A stretch of DNA of 64,000 nucleotides from Gammaproteobacteria bacterium (GTDB taxonomy: Bacteria > Pseudomonadota > Gammaproteobacteria > Pseudomonadales > Cellvibrionaceae), in NCBI GenBank assembly GCA_021151835.1, contig JAGKWO010000008.1, forward strand, positions 133,638 to 197,637, read 5' to 3'. A program made the position numbers and the translations under genes. Shown here in pieces: positions 17,249 to 26,370 of the stretch. The notes under the pieces were generated by a model. The model was not told the origin of the DNA. It saw nothing but the letters and a program-made list of their open reading frames with translations, and searched no databases. Position 1 is the first letter of the stretch. Each line of letters begins with the position of its first letter.

Positions 17249-19387
17249 ATGCAAATGCTTTGCAAAATAATAAGTGTATTGTTCTTTTTCTATGCCAGTT
17301 CGGTTATGGCAGAAGTCGATTTTGAAAAATTGGCAAAATCGAAATGGATCAAATTAACTACGAAGGATTTTGAATTAATCACTGACGCCGACGAAAAAAC
17401 GGCTCGCTATATCCTAAACGATCTGGAAAGCTTTCGTTACTTCACCATTGACCTGATGAAGCTCAATGTTATTCCCGGCTTGCCGCCCTTAAAAATCCTG
17501 GCACTGGAAAAATCCAAAAATTTTAATGCATTGGATTTGCCCGATAACTGGGCAGGGTTTTTCACATTGAATATTCACGGCTATGCTGCTATTGCTAACG
17601 TGGGTAATTACCGCAACAATCTTAAAGCCGCCAATTTTGCTCGCCATACACTGTTGCATGAGTATGTTCATCACCTGACTAAATTCACCTACACCACTTT
17701 TAATTATCCCAAATGGTTTGAGGAAGGTTATGCGGAATACATGGCCACCTTCAGTTTTGATGGCAAAGATGTTTTTTTGGGCAATGCAAAATCGATACAA
17801 TATCGTGTTCCTTCCTTGTTCAATGGTGTTGGCGGATTAGTTTTTGACTCAAAAAAATTGCTGACTACTACTGCATTGGATATGGAATCCAGCAAAATGC
17901 GCGATCAGATTTGGGTTTCGCAATTTTATGCCCAATCATTTTTTCTGGTGCATTTCTTAAACGCATCGGACGAACGCAAGGCTGCGCTCAATCAATATTT
18001 AGTCGATTTAAATAGTGGCTACCCACAAGACCTGGCTTTTCAGCGCGCTTTTAAAATGTCGTATGAGGAATTGGATAAAGCGGTCAAAAGTTATTTGACT
18101 AAAGGGATGCAGATGCGAATTTTCTCGGCCAAGTCCGGTAGCTTTACTTTTCCAGTGATTGAGCCTGTTGTTACTCAGTTGGAGTCCGCTACATTTTATA
18201 CAGAATTACCTTCTATTTTATTAAGCTCTGGTGCACTGGATGAAAAGGAGCGCGAGCAATTAATTACTACCGCGATAAAATTAAATCCGGCGAACATCGA
18301 TTTAAAAGTTCTGGCATTGGCGCAAATCCACAATCCAACCTGGAATGAATTAAAGGCAGAGGTTGAAAAAGTTGCACCCGAACATCCCATGCTGCTAGCC
18401 ATTAAAGGCGATGAACTTTATTTCCAGGCAGATATGTTGCGCCAGAGCGGCGAAATGAATTGGCAGGAGACGATGAAAAAATCGCGCAGCTTTTATCGCC
18501 GTGCAATTAAATTAAATCCGTTCCTGCCCCGTGCTTATTTGGGGTTGGGCAAGGCTTACGATTTTTTGCCTGCCACTGAACCATTGCAAGAAGGGGCGGC
18601 GGGTTATGAATATGCGAGCCTTTATGAGCGTGAAGGTTTTATCTTTGCGAATTATGCCGATATGTATATCCGTGCCGATAAACCACTGGATGCCCTGCCA
18701 ATAGTACGCAATACGGTTGCATTCGCGCGCGGAACACCGGATGAAACCTACACCGCTATTTTAAATAACCTGGAGTTTATGGAAGCTCTGCAAGCAGCGA
18801 CCCCGCCACAAAAAACAGCGGCGGGTATGCTCTATGGCAATGGTTGTGTTTATGAAGGACCATTAAAAAATGATAAACCTGATGGCACTGGAAAAATGAC
18901 GCACCCTAATGGCAGTTATTACCAGGGAACTTTTGTTAACGGGATAATGCACGGCCAGGGGAAACTGGTAAGCAGCCAGGGGTTGGTTTACCAGGGCGAA
19001 TTTAAACAAGGTGTGATGAAAGGTTCAGGGCGTATTGATCACGTTGTAAGGAATGGGTTCCAATCCTATTACGAAGGTGAGGTTTATTACGGCATGCCGC
19101 AAGGGAAAGGCAAGCTGGTTACCGAAAAAGGCAGTTACACCGGCGATTACTGGTACTCATGGCGCCATGGGCAAGGTGAATACCATTCAGCAGATGGAAA
19201 AATAACATTAAAAGGCCAGTGGAATTACCAGCGTTTTGTCTGGCCGGAAGAAACCGGGGAAATATTTATCGGTGGTTATGATGATGCAGGGTTACGCCAT
19301 GGTTTCGGTTTTTGTCGCAAGGGAAATAGGGTGGAGCCGTGCGAATATAAAAATAGCCGGCGGGTGGTAGTGACAGCAGCGCACTGA
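17249..19387 (+). CDS. exported zinc metalloprotease-like protein with TPR-like and MORN repeats
   Basis: About 712 residues from the ATG at 17249, chosen for the ribosome site aaaaggg 7 bases upstream and the signal peptide (LCKIISVLFFFYASSVMA); the frame is open from 17207. Residues 137-141 read HEYVH, a gluzincin HExxH, followed by KWFEEGYAEYMA with the likely third ligand Glu near 158: a peptidase-MA arrangement. The middle (about 330-500) has helical TPR-like units such as FYRRAIKLNPFLPRAYLGLG. From about 530 to 690 there are at least five MORN repeats (Y-x-G-x-x-x-x-G-x-x-x-G-x-G). Overall role unknown; the combination suggests a periplasmic or surface protease with a binding tail. Follows ppx closely and ends at a terminator. 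Confidence 0.82.
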   Translation: MQMLCKIISVLFFFYASSVMAEVDFEKLAKSKWIKLTTKDFELITDADEKTARYILNDLESFRYFTIDLMKLNVIPGLPPLKILALEKSKNFNALDLPDNWAGFFTLNIHGYAAIANVGNYRNNLKAANFARHTLLHEYVHHLTKFTYTTFNYPKWFEEGYAEYMATFSFDGKDVFLGNAKSIQYRVPSLFNGVGGLVFDSKKLLTTTALDMESSKMRDQIWVSQFYAQSFFLVHFLNASDERKAALNQYLVDLNSGYPQDLAFQRAFKMSYEELDKAVKSYLTKGMQMRIFSAKSGSFTFPVIEPVVTQLESATFYTELPSILLSSGALDEKEREQLITTAIKLNPANIDLKVLALAQIHNPTWNELKAEVEKVAPEHPMLLAIKGDELYFQADMLRQSGEMNWQETMKKSRSFYRRAIKLNPFLPRAYLGLGKAYDFLPATEPLQEGAAGYEYASLYEREGFIFANYADMYIRADKPLDALPIVRNTVAFARGTPDETYTAILNNLEFMEALQAATPPQKTAAGMLYGNGCVYEGPLKNDKPDGTGKMTHPNGSYYQGTFVNGIMHGQGKLVSSQGLVYQGEFKQGVMKGSGRIDHVVRNGFQSYYEGEVYYGMPQGKGKLVTEKGSYTGDYWYSWRHGQGEYHSADGKITLKGQWNYQRFVWPEETGEIFIGGYDDAGLRHGFGFCRKGNRVEPCEYKNSRRVVVTAAH

Positions 19388-19405
19388 TTTCTTGCTATAA
19401 AAAAT

Positions 19406-19439
19406 AAAAAAGCCGCTGGCGAATACCAGCGGCTTTTTT
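19406..19439. terminator. Bidirectional terminator
   Basis: 14-base inverted repeat around cgaata with flanking A and T runs, between the MORN protein gene and the convergent ddl. Confidence 0.92.
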
Positions 19440-19453
19440 ATTTTATCCGGATT

Positions 19454-20566
19454 TTATTTTGCCGAATTTTCATTCACCGAGCTGTGTAATTGCTGATCCC
19501 GTTGGTGGCGCTCCAGCGCTAATTCGATCAACGTGGTAATCAACTCGCTGTAACCCAGGCCGCTGGCTTCCCACAATTTTGGGTACATGCTGATGTTGGT
19601 AAAACCGGGCAAGGTATTTACTTCATTAATAATAATGTCGTTACCGGCGGTGAGGAATACATCGACGCGAGCCAGGCCTTTGCACTCCATCGTTTGAAAT
19701 ACCTGAAGCGCAATGTGCCGGATGCGGTTACTGATATCGTCAGGCAAATCGGCAGGCACCAGAACGCGTGCACCGGTTTCGCTGATGTACTTGGTATCGT
19801 ATGAATAGAATGTATCGCTGGTGACAATCTCACCGCATACACTGGCTTTGGGATTATCGTTACCTAAAACGGCGCATTCAATTTCGCGACCAACAACGGC
19901 GGTTTCAATCAACACTTTGTGATCAAAACTGAATGCCAGGTCAATCGCCTGTTTAAATTCCTGTGCATTGGTTACTTTGCTCACACCCACGGATGAACCC
20001 TGGTTCGCCGGTTTTATAAATAATGGCAAGCCCAGTTTTGTGCTGATGGTGACGAAATCAGCCTGTTGTCTGGTGGCGCGGGTCAGGGTAATAAACGGCG
20101 TTACTGTTAATCCGGCATCGCGCAATAAACGCTTGGTAATGTCTTTATCCATGCTCATGGCCGAGCCCAATACGCTGCTGCCCACAAATGGAATATTGGC
20201 CATGCGCAATAACCCTTGCAGCGAACCATCTTCGCCGAGGGTTCCGTGTACGATGGGGAAAATTACATCCACTTGGTGCAGTGCTTGTGCGCTTTTACTC
20301 TCGATCAATTGCTGTCGGGTTTTACCGGGAACCAGTGCGATATTGTTATTGGAACGGTTCAACGCAATTAACGCCGGGTTTTCAGCATTGAGTAAATAAT
20401 CAGCGGCATCGTTGAGATGCCACTCGCCACTTTTGTCGATACCGATCAAGGTTACATCGAATTTTTGTTTATCAATTGCATCGAAAATATTTTTTGCCGA
20501 TTGCAGTGAGACTTCATGTTCGGCTGATTTACCGCCGAAGACTATGCCAACACGGAGTTTGCTCAT
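19454..20566 (-). CDS. ddlA: D-alanine--D-alanine ligase (DdlA type)
   Basis: ATP-grasp enzyme making the D-Ala-D-Ala dipeptide for peptidoglycan. 370 residues, the length of the DdlA rather than the shorter DdlB group. VGIVFGGKSAEHEVSLQSA is the N-terminal substrate loop, FPIVHGTLGEDGSLQGLLR and PLFIKPANQGSSVGVSKV the ATP-grasp signatures, INEVNTLPGFTNISMYPKLW the metal site. Not within a dcw cluster here, consistent with a stand-alone ddlA. Confidence 0.94.
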   Translation of the reverse strand: MSKLRVGIVFGGKSAEHEVSLQSAKNIFDAIDKQKFDVTLIGIDKSGEWHLNDAADYLLNAENPALIALNRSNNNIALVPGKTRQQLIESKSAQALHQVDVIFPIVHGTLGEDGSLQGLLRMANIPFVGSSVLGSAMSMDKDITKRLLRDAGLTVTPFITLTRATRQQADFVTISTKLGLPLFIKPANQGSSVGVSKVTNAQEFKQAIDLAFSFDHKVLIETAVVGREIECAVLGNDNPKASVCGEIVTSDTFYSYDTKYISETGARVLVPADLPDDISNRIRHIALQVFQTMECKGLARVDVFLTAGNDIIINEVNTLPGFTNISMYPKLWEASGLGYSELITTLIELALERHQRDQQLHSSVNENSAK

Positions 20567-20674
20567 GGAAATGCCTGTGCAAGGTGAATACGAAGATGCA
20601 AATTAGATAGCCCGGGCGGGCGGTAAGCAAGTAATGTTTGTGACAAATTCGAGACTGGTGAACGTTTATAAAAT

Positions 20675-20704
20675 AAAGGCCGATGGTATTTACCATCGGC
20701 CTTT
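20675..20704. terminator. Terminator downstream of the rhamnogalacturonan lyase
   Basis: 14-base inverted repeat (aaaggccgatggta with its complement) around two bases; on the minus strand it is followed by an AT-rich tract. Confidence 0.85.
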
Positions 20705-20723
20705 GTGTTATCGAGCACAAAAA

Positions 20724-23102
20724 TTAATTACAGGCCGATCCGCTAATCACCGGTATTTCTGCCGCGGTGTGGGTGCCCTGGAAGCCGAACTCCACGGTTT
20801 GGCCCGGCTGGATGCTCGCATTCCAGCCCAGGCTGGTTGCAGAGTAAGGATTGCTACCCGTCACGGTTGCATTCCAGGTGCCGCTCAAGCGCGTGCTGCC
20901 GGCGTAAGTCCAGGTTACCGTCCAGCCGTTAATCGCGCTGGTGCCCTTGTTGGTGATGCGAATGGCACCGGTAAACCCTGCGCCCCAATTGTTGGTAATC
21001 ACGTAGCTACAGTTGCTTCCCGTTGCGGTGCTGGAGGCAACACTGCTGCGTGAACTGCTGCTCACCGGTACGGAGCTGGATAGGCTGCTGCGCGATGAAC
21101 TGGTCATCGTGACGCTGCTACTGATGCGGCTGGACGATGAGCTGCTGCTCACTGCCAGGGATGAACTACTGCGGCTGCTGGAAATTACCGAGCTGGATGT
21201 GCCCAGTGCACCGCCATTCGGGTTGGTCCCCACGAATGCCAGATCCGGTGCCGCCGGTGTGGCCATACCCTCGCCGAGGAAAAAGCTCGGGTGTGGGGGC
21301 TGGTTGTAGGCGACATTTTGCCAGGCGATGGCCTGGCGATATTGCGAGTCATGCATCAACGTACGCAGTTTGTTGCCGGTCACGGCGGTGGTCGAGAACA
21401 CCAGTAATTGGCTGTTGTTCTCATGGCGCCAGATCACTTCTTCGCGCCAGTCACCGAACAAATCCGCCGAAATACCCGGTGTCGATTTGGTGCCGTTATT
21501 GGATGCGGCGCCGTAGTTGTAAGCGGTCAGCAAGCGCGAGCTGGAATTGTTACTGTAATTCCATTTGTCGATCATGGTGTTGTTCAACTGCTCGCGTAAC
21601 AAGTCGCCATCCCACCAACTGGCGAAATTGATGGATGCCGGTTTGGTCGTAGTGATCTGGCCGCCGGTGGGATTATTCAAGCCGCCCACACTGGCCCAGC
21701 TTTCGGCGCCGGCAGTGCGCGGGTCGATATCCATAATCACCCCCCGGCCCACATCTGCGCCGCCGCTGGGCAGGCTCCAGATAACCTGGCCGGTTCTGGC
21801 GTCGTGCATATCCACACCGGTAGCGTTGGACTCATGCACCATAAATACTTCCAGCCCGGGGCGGCCGGGGATGAAGTCGGATAAATGCAGCGCATCGCCA
21901 TGGCCAAAGCCGGTGGAATACATCAGCGTGCCGTTATCGTTGATGGTGGCGGAACCGTAGACGATTTCATCTTTACCGTCCTGGTCGACGTCGCCCACGG
22001 TTAATGAATGCGCGCCCTGCCCGGCAGCAGCGCCATTACCGCTGGAATTGCTGTCGAAGGTCCAGCGACGGGTCAGGCTACCGTTGCGCCAATCCCAGGC
22101 TACAAGCACAGCGCGGGTATAGTAACCGCGCGTCATTACCAGGCTGGGGCGGTTGCCATCCAGGTAGGCAATACCGGCGAGGAAGCGATCCACGCGGTTG
22201 CCATAATTATCGCCCCAACTACTGACAGTGCCGCGAGCGGGTACGTAATCGGTCGTCGCCAATGCCACACCGGTCTGGCCGTTAAAGATGGTCAGGTACT
22301 CGGCGCCGGACAGGATATAACCGCTGGAATTGCGGTAATCCGTATTCGCATTGCTGCCACCCAGCACTGTGCCAGCGGCATCTTTGGTGCCGGGTGCAGT
22401 TTTCATCGCGACTTCGGCTTTGCCGTCGCCATCCAGGTCGTACACCATAAATTGGGTGTAATGCGCGCCGGCGCGGATATTTTTCCCTAAATCGATACGC
22501 CATAAGCGCGTGCCGTTAAATTCATAGGCATCAATTAGCACATTGCCGGTGTAGCCGGATTGGGAGTTGTCCTTGGCGTTGGACGGGTCCCACTTCACCA
22601 CGATTTCGTACTGGCCATCGCCATCCAGGTCACCCACGCTCAGGTCATTGGGTGAGTAGGTATAGCTTTCGCCGCTCGGGGTTGTGCCACCGGAGGGGCG
22701 ATTGAGGTTGATCGCCCAATACGGGTTGGTCCAGGTGGCGTTGGCGGCGTTAGCGGCATATTCGACACCGTTAATAACCGGCCTGACGGTATAGGCGGCA
22801 CTGGTAGTGCCGGTTGCATCGAAATAGTTGGTGCTGGCGGTAATCGGCGATGGGGTAATTTTGGTGCCGTTGCGATACACGTTAAAACCAATCGCCGCCG
22901 GATCGTCACCCAACATTCGCCAACTGATGAAAATACCGCTACCCGATGGCAGGGCGACTACGCCGCGGTCCAGGTATTCGGCCTGGCGCGCGGCAAAACC
23001 GGGCACCGCGATGGAAGCAATCAAGCCAGCACAAGCACAGGCTAAAAGGGTTTTACGCAGTGGTTTTTTTTGCAGCAATGGCTGCGGATTGTGTTTGATC
23101 AT
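20724..23102 (-). CDS. exported rhamnogalacturonan lyase (PL11) with Ser-rich linker and CBM2
   Basis: Cleaves the rhamnogalacturonan I backbone of pectin. 792 residues from the ATG at 23102, which is preceded by gagag and gives a normal signal peptide ending in VPGFAA; the open frame starts at 23147. The PL11 propeller (about 40-620) shows repeated Ca-type Asp loops: VGDLDGDGQYEIVVKWD, YDLDGDGKAEVAMKT and GDVDQDGKDEIVYGS. A roughly 60-residue linker almost entirely of Ser follows, then a CBM2 (about 695-792) beginning CSYVITNNWGAGFTG with conserved Trp (INGWTVTW, LGWNASI). The linker and CBM2 style are hallmarks of Cellvibrio and Saccharophagus secreted enzymes. Own terminator; single-gene unit. 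Confidence 0.93.
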   Translation of the reverse strand: MIKHNPQPLLQKKPLRKTLLACACAGLIASIAVPGFAARQAEYLDRGVVALPSGSGIFISWRMLGDDPAAIGFNVYRNGTKITPSPITASTNYFDATGTTSAAYTVRPVINGVEYAANAANATWTNPYWAINLNRPSGGTTPSGESYTYSPNDLSVGDLDGDGQYEIVVKWDPSNAKDNSQSGYTGNVLIDAYEFNGTRLWRIDLGKNIRAGAHYTQFMVYDLDGDGKAEVAMKTAPGTKDAAGTVLGGSNANTDYRNSSGYILSGAEYLTIFNGQTGVALATTDYVPARGTVSSWGDNYGNRVDRFLAGIAYLDGNRPSLVMTRGYYTRAVLVAWDWRNGSLTRRWTFDSNSSGNGAAAGQGAHSLTVGDVDQDGKDEIVYGSATINDNGTLMYSTGFGHGDALHLSDFIPGRPGLEVFMVHESNATGVDMHDARTGQVIWSLPSGGADVGRGVIMDIDPRTAGAESWASVGGLNNPTGGQITTTKPASINFASWWDGDLLREQLNNTMIDKWNYSNNSSSRLLTAYNYGAASNNGTKSTPGISADLFGDWREEVIWRHENNSQLLVFSTTAVTGNKLRTLMHDSQYRQAIAWQNVAYNQPPHPSFFLGEGMATPAAPDLAFVGTNPNGGALGTSSSVISSSRSSSSLAVSSSSSSSRISSSVTMTSSSRSSLSSSVPVSSSSRSSVASSTATGSNCSYVITNNWGAGFTGAIRITNKGTSAINGWTVTWTYAGSTRLSGTWNATVTGSNPYSATSLGWNASIQPGQTVEFGFQGTHTAAEIPVISGSACN

Positions 23103-23457
23103 ATTTTTATCTCTCTGGAATTTGCTGTAGACGAAGTTGGACCACACGGCCGGGGGGCTGTGGTCTGGCGCTATTGCCGATAACGTGCCTTTGAATCAGG
23201 TACAACGTGATTTATGGCTATTGTTGTAGTTGTTAACCTGCTGGAGAGACCCGGCAGCGAGCCGGAAGCGGGTGCAGCCAGAATATATATGTAAGATTTA
23301 TCAGGGAATCCGGCGATGTGTATTTGTATGAAAATATTCCGGTCTTTTTGCCAGAAATGCGAAACCGCTCGGGCAGTTTTTTATGGGTGAACGAAGATTC
23401 CATCACCATTGCGGATTGTGAACGGACGGTGGCGGCCCTCCCTGGCCAGCGGAATGA
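23103..23457. other. Intergenic region between the PL11 gene and ppk
   Basis: About 355 bases. It must hold the promoter of the minus-strand lyase gene and the 3' end of ppk. I see no ORF, hairpin or clear operator in it. Confidence 0.5.
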
Positions 23458-25533
23458 TTAATGACCGGTATGGGCAGACCATCGCTCAAGCAAAATTGCC
23501 TGGGCATCGATCACTTCTTCCTCGTCCTTGGGTTGGGTTAGCAGATAACTGCCGTCGTCCTGCAATAACCAGGCGTGGGTGTTATCAGCCAGATATAAAT
23601 GCAGGTCTTCCAGAATCCGGTCGCGGATTTTTTTATGTTTGATCGGGAAACAGGTTTCTACCCGGTGGAACATATTGCGCAGCATCCAGTCGGCACTGGA
23701 GCAGAACAATTCCGGGTTGCCGTTGTTCTCGAAATAAAACACGCGATGGTGTTCAAGGAAGCGACCGATAATTGAACGCACGCGAATATTTTCCGACAAC
23801 CCTTCAACACCGGGACGCAATTGGCAAACGCCGCGCACAATCAAATCGATTTGCACGCCCGCTTGCGATGCGGCGTAAAGCTCATTCACCAATTCTTCAT
23901 CGTAGAGCGCATTCATTTTGGCAATGATACGTGCGGGCTTGCCGTGCTCAGCATTTTCTTTTTCGGTGCGGATACGTTTCACCATGCCGCGATGCAAGGT
24001 GAAGGGCGCATACAGCAGCGCTTCCATTTTGGAGGCTTTGCCCATGCTCGATAATTGCAAGAAAATGCGATACACATCTTCACCGATATCTTTATCGGAC
24101 GTGAGCAAACCGTAATCGGTATAAATTTTACTGGTGCGCGGGTGATAGTTACCGGTACCGAGGTGCACGTAATAGCGCAGTTTCCCGGTTTCGCGGCGCG
24201 CCACCAGAATCATTTTGGAGTGGGTTTTAAAACCGACCACCCCGTAAATCACATGGATACCAAAACGCTGCAAGCGCTCGGCGAGTGCTACGTTTTGTTC
24301 TTCATCAAAACGCGCGCGCAATTCCACAATCGCGGTGACTTCCTTGCCCGCTTTCGCGGCGGCGACCAATGCATCCACGATCGGTGAGTTGGAGCCGGTG
24401 CGATACAGGGTTTGTTTGATCGCCAATACGTTGGGGTCAGTCGCTGCCTCGCGCAAAAAGTCCACTACGCCCTGGAACGAATCGAAGGGGTGGTGCAGCA
24501 AAATATCCTGCTTTTGCAGCACTTCAAAATAGGAGTTGGTGCGCTTGGGCAGTTTGGGCATCGCCTGCACAAACGGTTTGAAATAATGCTGCGCGTCTTT
24601 GACCAGCTCAAACAAATCGCTGTAGCGATTCAAATTCACCGGACCATTAATCCGGTACAAATCGCGCTCTTTGATCTCGCAGCGCTCCAGCAAGAAATGC
24701 TCAAGCTCGGCCGGGCAGGTATCGGTAATTTCCAAACGCACTTCATCGCCGTATTGGCGGTAGGCCAATTCGCCTTGCACCGCGCGCAACAAATCGTCGG
24801 CTTCCTCTTCGTCGAGGAAAATATCCGAGTTGCGTGTGAGCCGGAATTGATAACTTTCCATCACCGTCATGCCGACAAAAATTTCGGCCATGAAAAAATG
24901 GATGATCGAAGAAATAAACGCAAAATTACGCCCCTTGATACTCAAGGCTTCCGGCAATTCAATAATGTGCGGCAGGGAGCGCGGCACTTGCACAATGGCG
25001 CGGCCGGAGTTGCGCCCAAAGGCATCTTTGCCATCGAGCCGGACAATGAAGTTCAAGCTCTTGTTGAGGATGCGCGGAAACGGGTGCGCCGGGTCCAGCC
25101 CGATCGGGCTGAGTACGGGCAATACATCGGATAAAAAGATGTGCTTGAGGTACTGGATTTGCTCCGGTGTCCAATCCTCGCGGCGCAATACACGGATGCC
25201 TTGCTCGGCCATCACCGGTAAAAGTTCATTGTTGAGGATGCGGTATTGTTCGGCCACCAGTTCGTGCGCGCGCAGCGAAATTTCATTCAGGGTTTGCGCT
25301 TGGGTCAGGCCGTCCGGCCCGTGGGTCGGCGGTGCATTGCGCTCGATAATTTCCACCAGGCCGCCGACACGCACTTCAAAAAATTCGTCAAGGTTGGTGG
25401 AAAAAATACACAAAAAACGCAAGCGTTCCAGCAGCGGCAAACTGCGGTTATAGGCTTGATAGAGCACGCGTTTGTTAAATTCGAGCAGGCTTAATTCGCG
25501 ATTGAAATAGGCGTTGGACACCTTGGACCTCAT
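23458..25533 (-). CDS. ppk1: polyphosphate kinase 1
   Basis: Polymerises the gamma phosphate of ATP into polyphosphate. 691 residues, normal length. N-terminal domain FNRELSLLEFNKRVL and IFSTNLDEFFEVRVGG; the autophosphorylated His is in GFKTHSKMILVARR, and a second His in EHHRVFYFENNG; DYGLLTSDKDIGEDVY and LGTGNYHPRTSK belong to the PLD-like core. Start is the ATG at 25533. Confidence 0.97.
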   Translation of the reverse strand: MRSKVSNAYFNRELSLLEFNKRVLYQAYNRSLPLLERLRFLCIFSTNLDEFFEVRVGGLVEIIERNAPPTHGPDGLTQAQTLNEISLRAHELVAEQYRILNNELLPVMAEQGIRVLRREDWTPEQIQYLKHIFLSDVLPVLSPIGLDPAHPFPRILNKSLNFIVRLDGKDAFGRNSGRAIVQVPRSLPHIIELPEALSIKGRNFAFISSIIHFFMAEIFVGMTVMESYQFRLTRNSDIFLDEEEADDLLRAVQGELAYRQYGDEVRLEITDTCPAELEHFLLERCEIKERDLYRINGPVNLNRYSDLFELVKDAQHYFKPFVQAMPKLPKRTNSYFEVLQKQDILLHHPFDSFQGVVDFLREAATDPNVLAIKQTLYRTGSNSPIVDALVAAAKAGKEVTAIVELRARFDEEQNVALAERLQRFGIHVIYGVVGFKTHSKMILVARRETGKLRYYVHLGTGNYHPRTSKIYTDYGLLTSDKDIGEDVYRIFLQLSSMGKASKMEALLYAPFTLHRGMVKRIRTEKENAEHGKPARIIAKMNALYDEELVNELYAASQAGVQIDLIVRGVCQLRPGVEGLSENIRVRSIIGRFLEHHRVFYFENNGNPELFCSSADWMLRNMFHRVETCFPIKHKKIRDRILEDLHLYLADNTHAWLLQDDGSYLLTQPKDEEEVIDAQAILLERWSAHTGH

Positions 25534-25716
25534 TACACACCGGGTTTTTGCGCCAGATTATGGCAATTATGTGACAACAATAAGACAACAATTCTCTGCC
25601 GCTAACACTAGCAAAGATTCAGGCGATAAAGCGGAATGAATTACAAAAACCGCAGAGAAGAATGTAAATGGCGGGGAAAAATAATAATGCGGGATAAATA
25701 ACTGACTGAAAACAAT

Positions 25717-25738
25717 AAGGCCGGGGGTATCCGGCCTT
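25717..25738 (-). terminator. Probable terminator of the lipoprotein gene
   Basis: 8-base stem aaggccgg / ccggcctt; on the minus strand it is followed by a T-rich tract (ttattgtttt). Confidence 0.65.
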
Positions 25739-25763
25739 GACTGGAGCCTTCAGGGGTGACCTG

Positions 25764-26084
25764 TTAGTTGCACTTATACACATCAAAACTTTGGCGGCCA
25801 TCTTTTATCTGGCTAACCGGAACTACGGTATCCCCGCCATATTGGGTCGCTTCGTTGCGCGCCATATTGGTTAATTCGGTGGCAACTTTACTCGGGTCAC
25901 GCTTCATCGAACCAACGAAATTGTCTTTCACCTTAACGTTCACTGTACGAACGTTTTCACAGCTACGCACATTGGCGGCATTGGCAACAGCGACGTTTGA
26001 ACCCTGTTCAGACACTTTAACCCAGCTACAGGCACTGGTCAGGCTGACAAGGGTAACGGCAAGAATGGTGGACAGTTTTTTCAT
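25764..26084 (-). CDS. DUF4156-like lipoprotein
   Basis: 106 residues. Lipoprotein signal MKKLSTILAVTLVSLTSAC with lipobox LTSAC; Ser after Cys favours the outer membrane. The body (VRTVNVKVKDNFVGS, MARNEATQYGGDTVVPVS) matches small lipoproteins of the DUF4156 type as I recall them. Two further Cys (RSCENV and the penultimate residue region YKC) may form a disulfide. Function unknown. Confidence 0.82.
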   Translation of the reverse strand: MKKLSTILAVTLVSLTSACSWVKVSEQGSNVAVANAANVRSCENVRTVNVKVKDNFVGSMKRDPSKVATELTNMARNEATQYGGDTVVPVSQIKDGRQSFDVYKCN

Positions 26085-26370
26085 GGGACTTCCTCAAATC
26101 GATTAATCATTAACCAGGTGGGATGAAATACGCGGCTACACTACTGCCATAGGGTTGGAGTTGCAAGTCGGGCCAAAAAATCCGGTGATATAACAATTAC
26201 GCGAATAAATAGTGGTAAACCATGGCGCGCATAGTATCTTTATCGGGTTCGTTAGCTTAAGCGCCAACAGTAAAGCCACAAATTAAAGGCAACAACAACG
26301 CTAACAACAAAAAAGTATCGACCTATTAGACGTTATCGATAGGAAAAGACCTCAAATAGGAGTTAACACT

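Noticed and set aside
20980..21200. Repetitive tract resembling tandem repeats or a CRISPR-like pattern
   Set aside because: It is the serine codon repeat of the linker in the rhamnogalacturonan lyase, irregular in unit and in frame.
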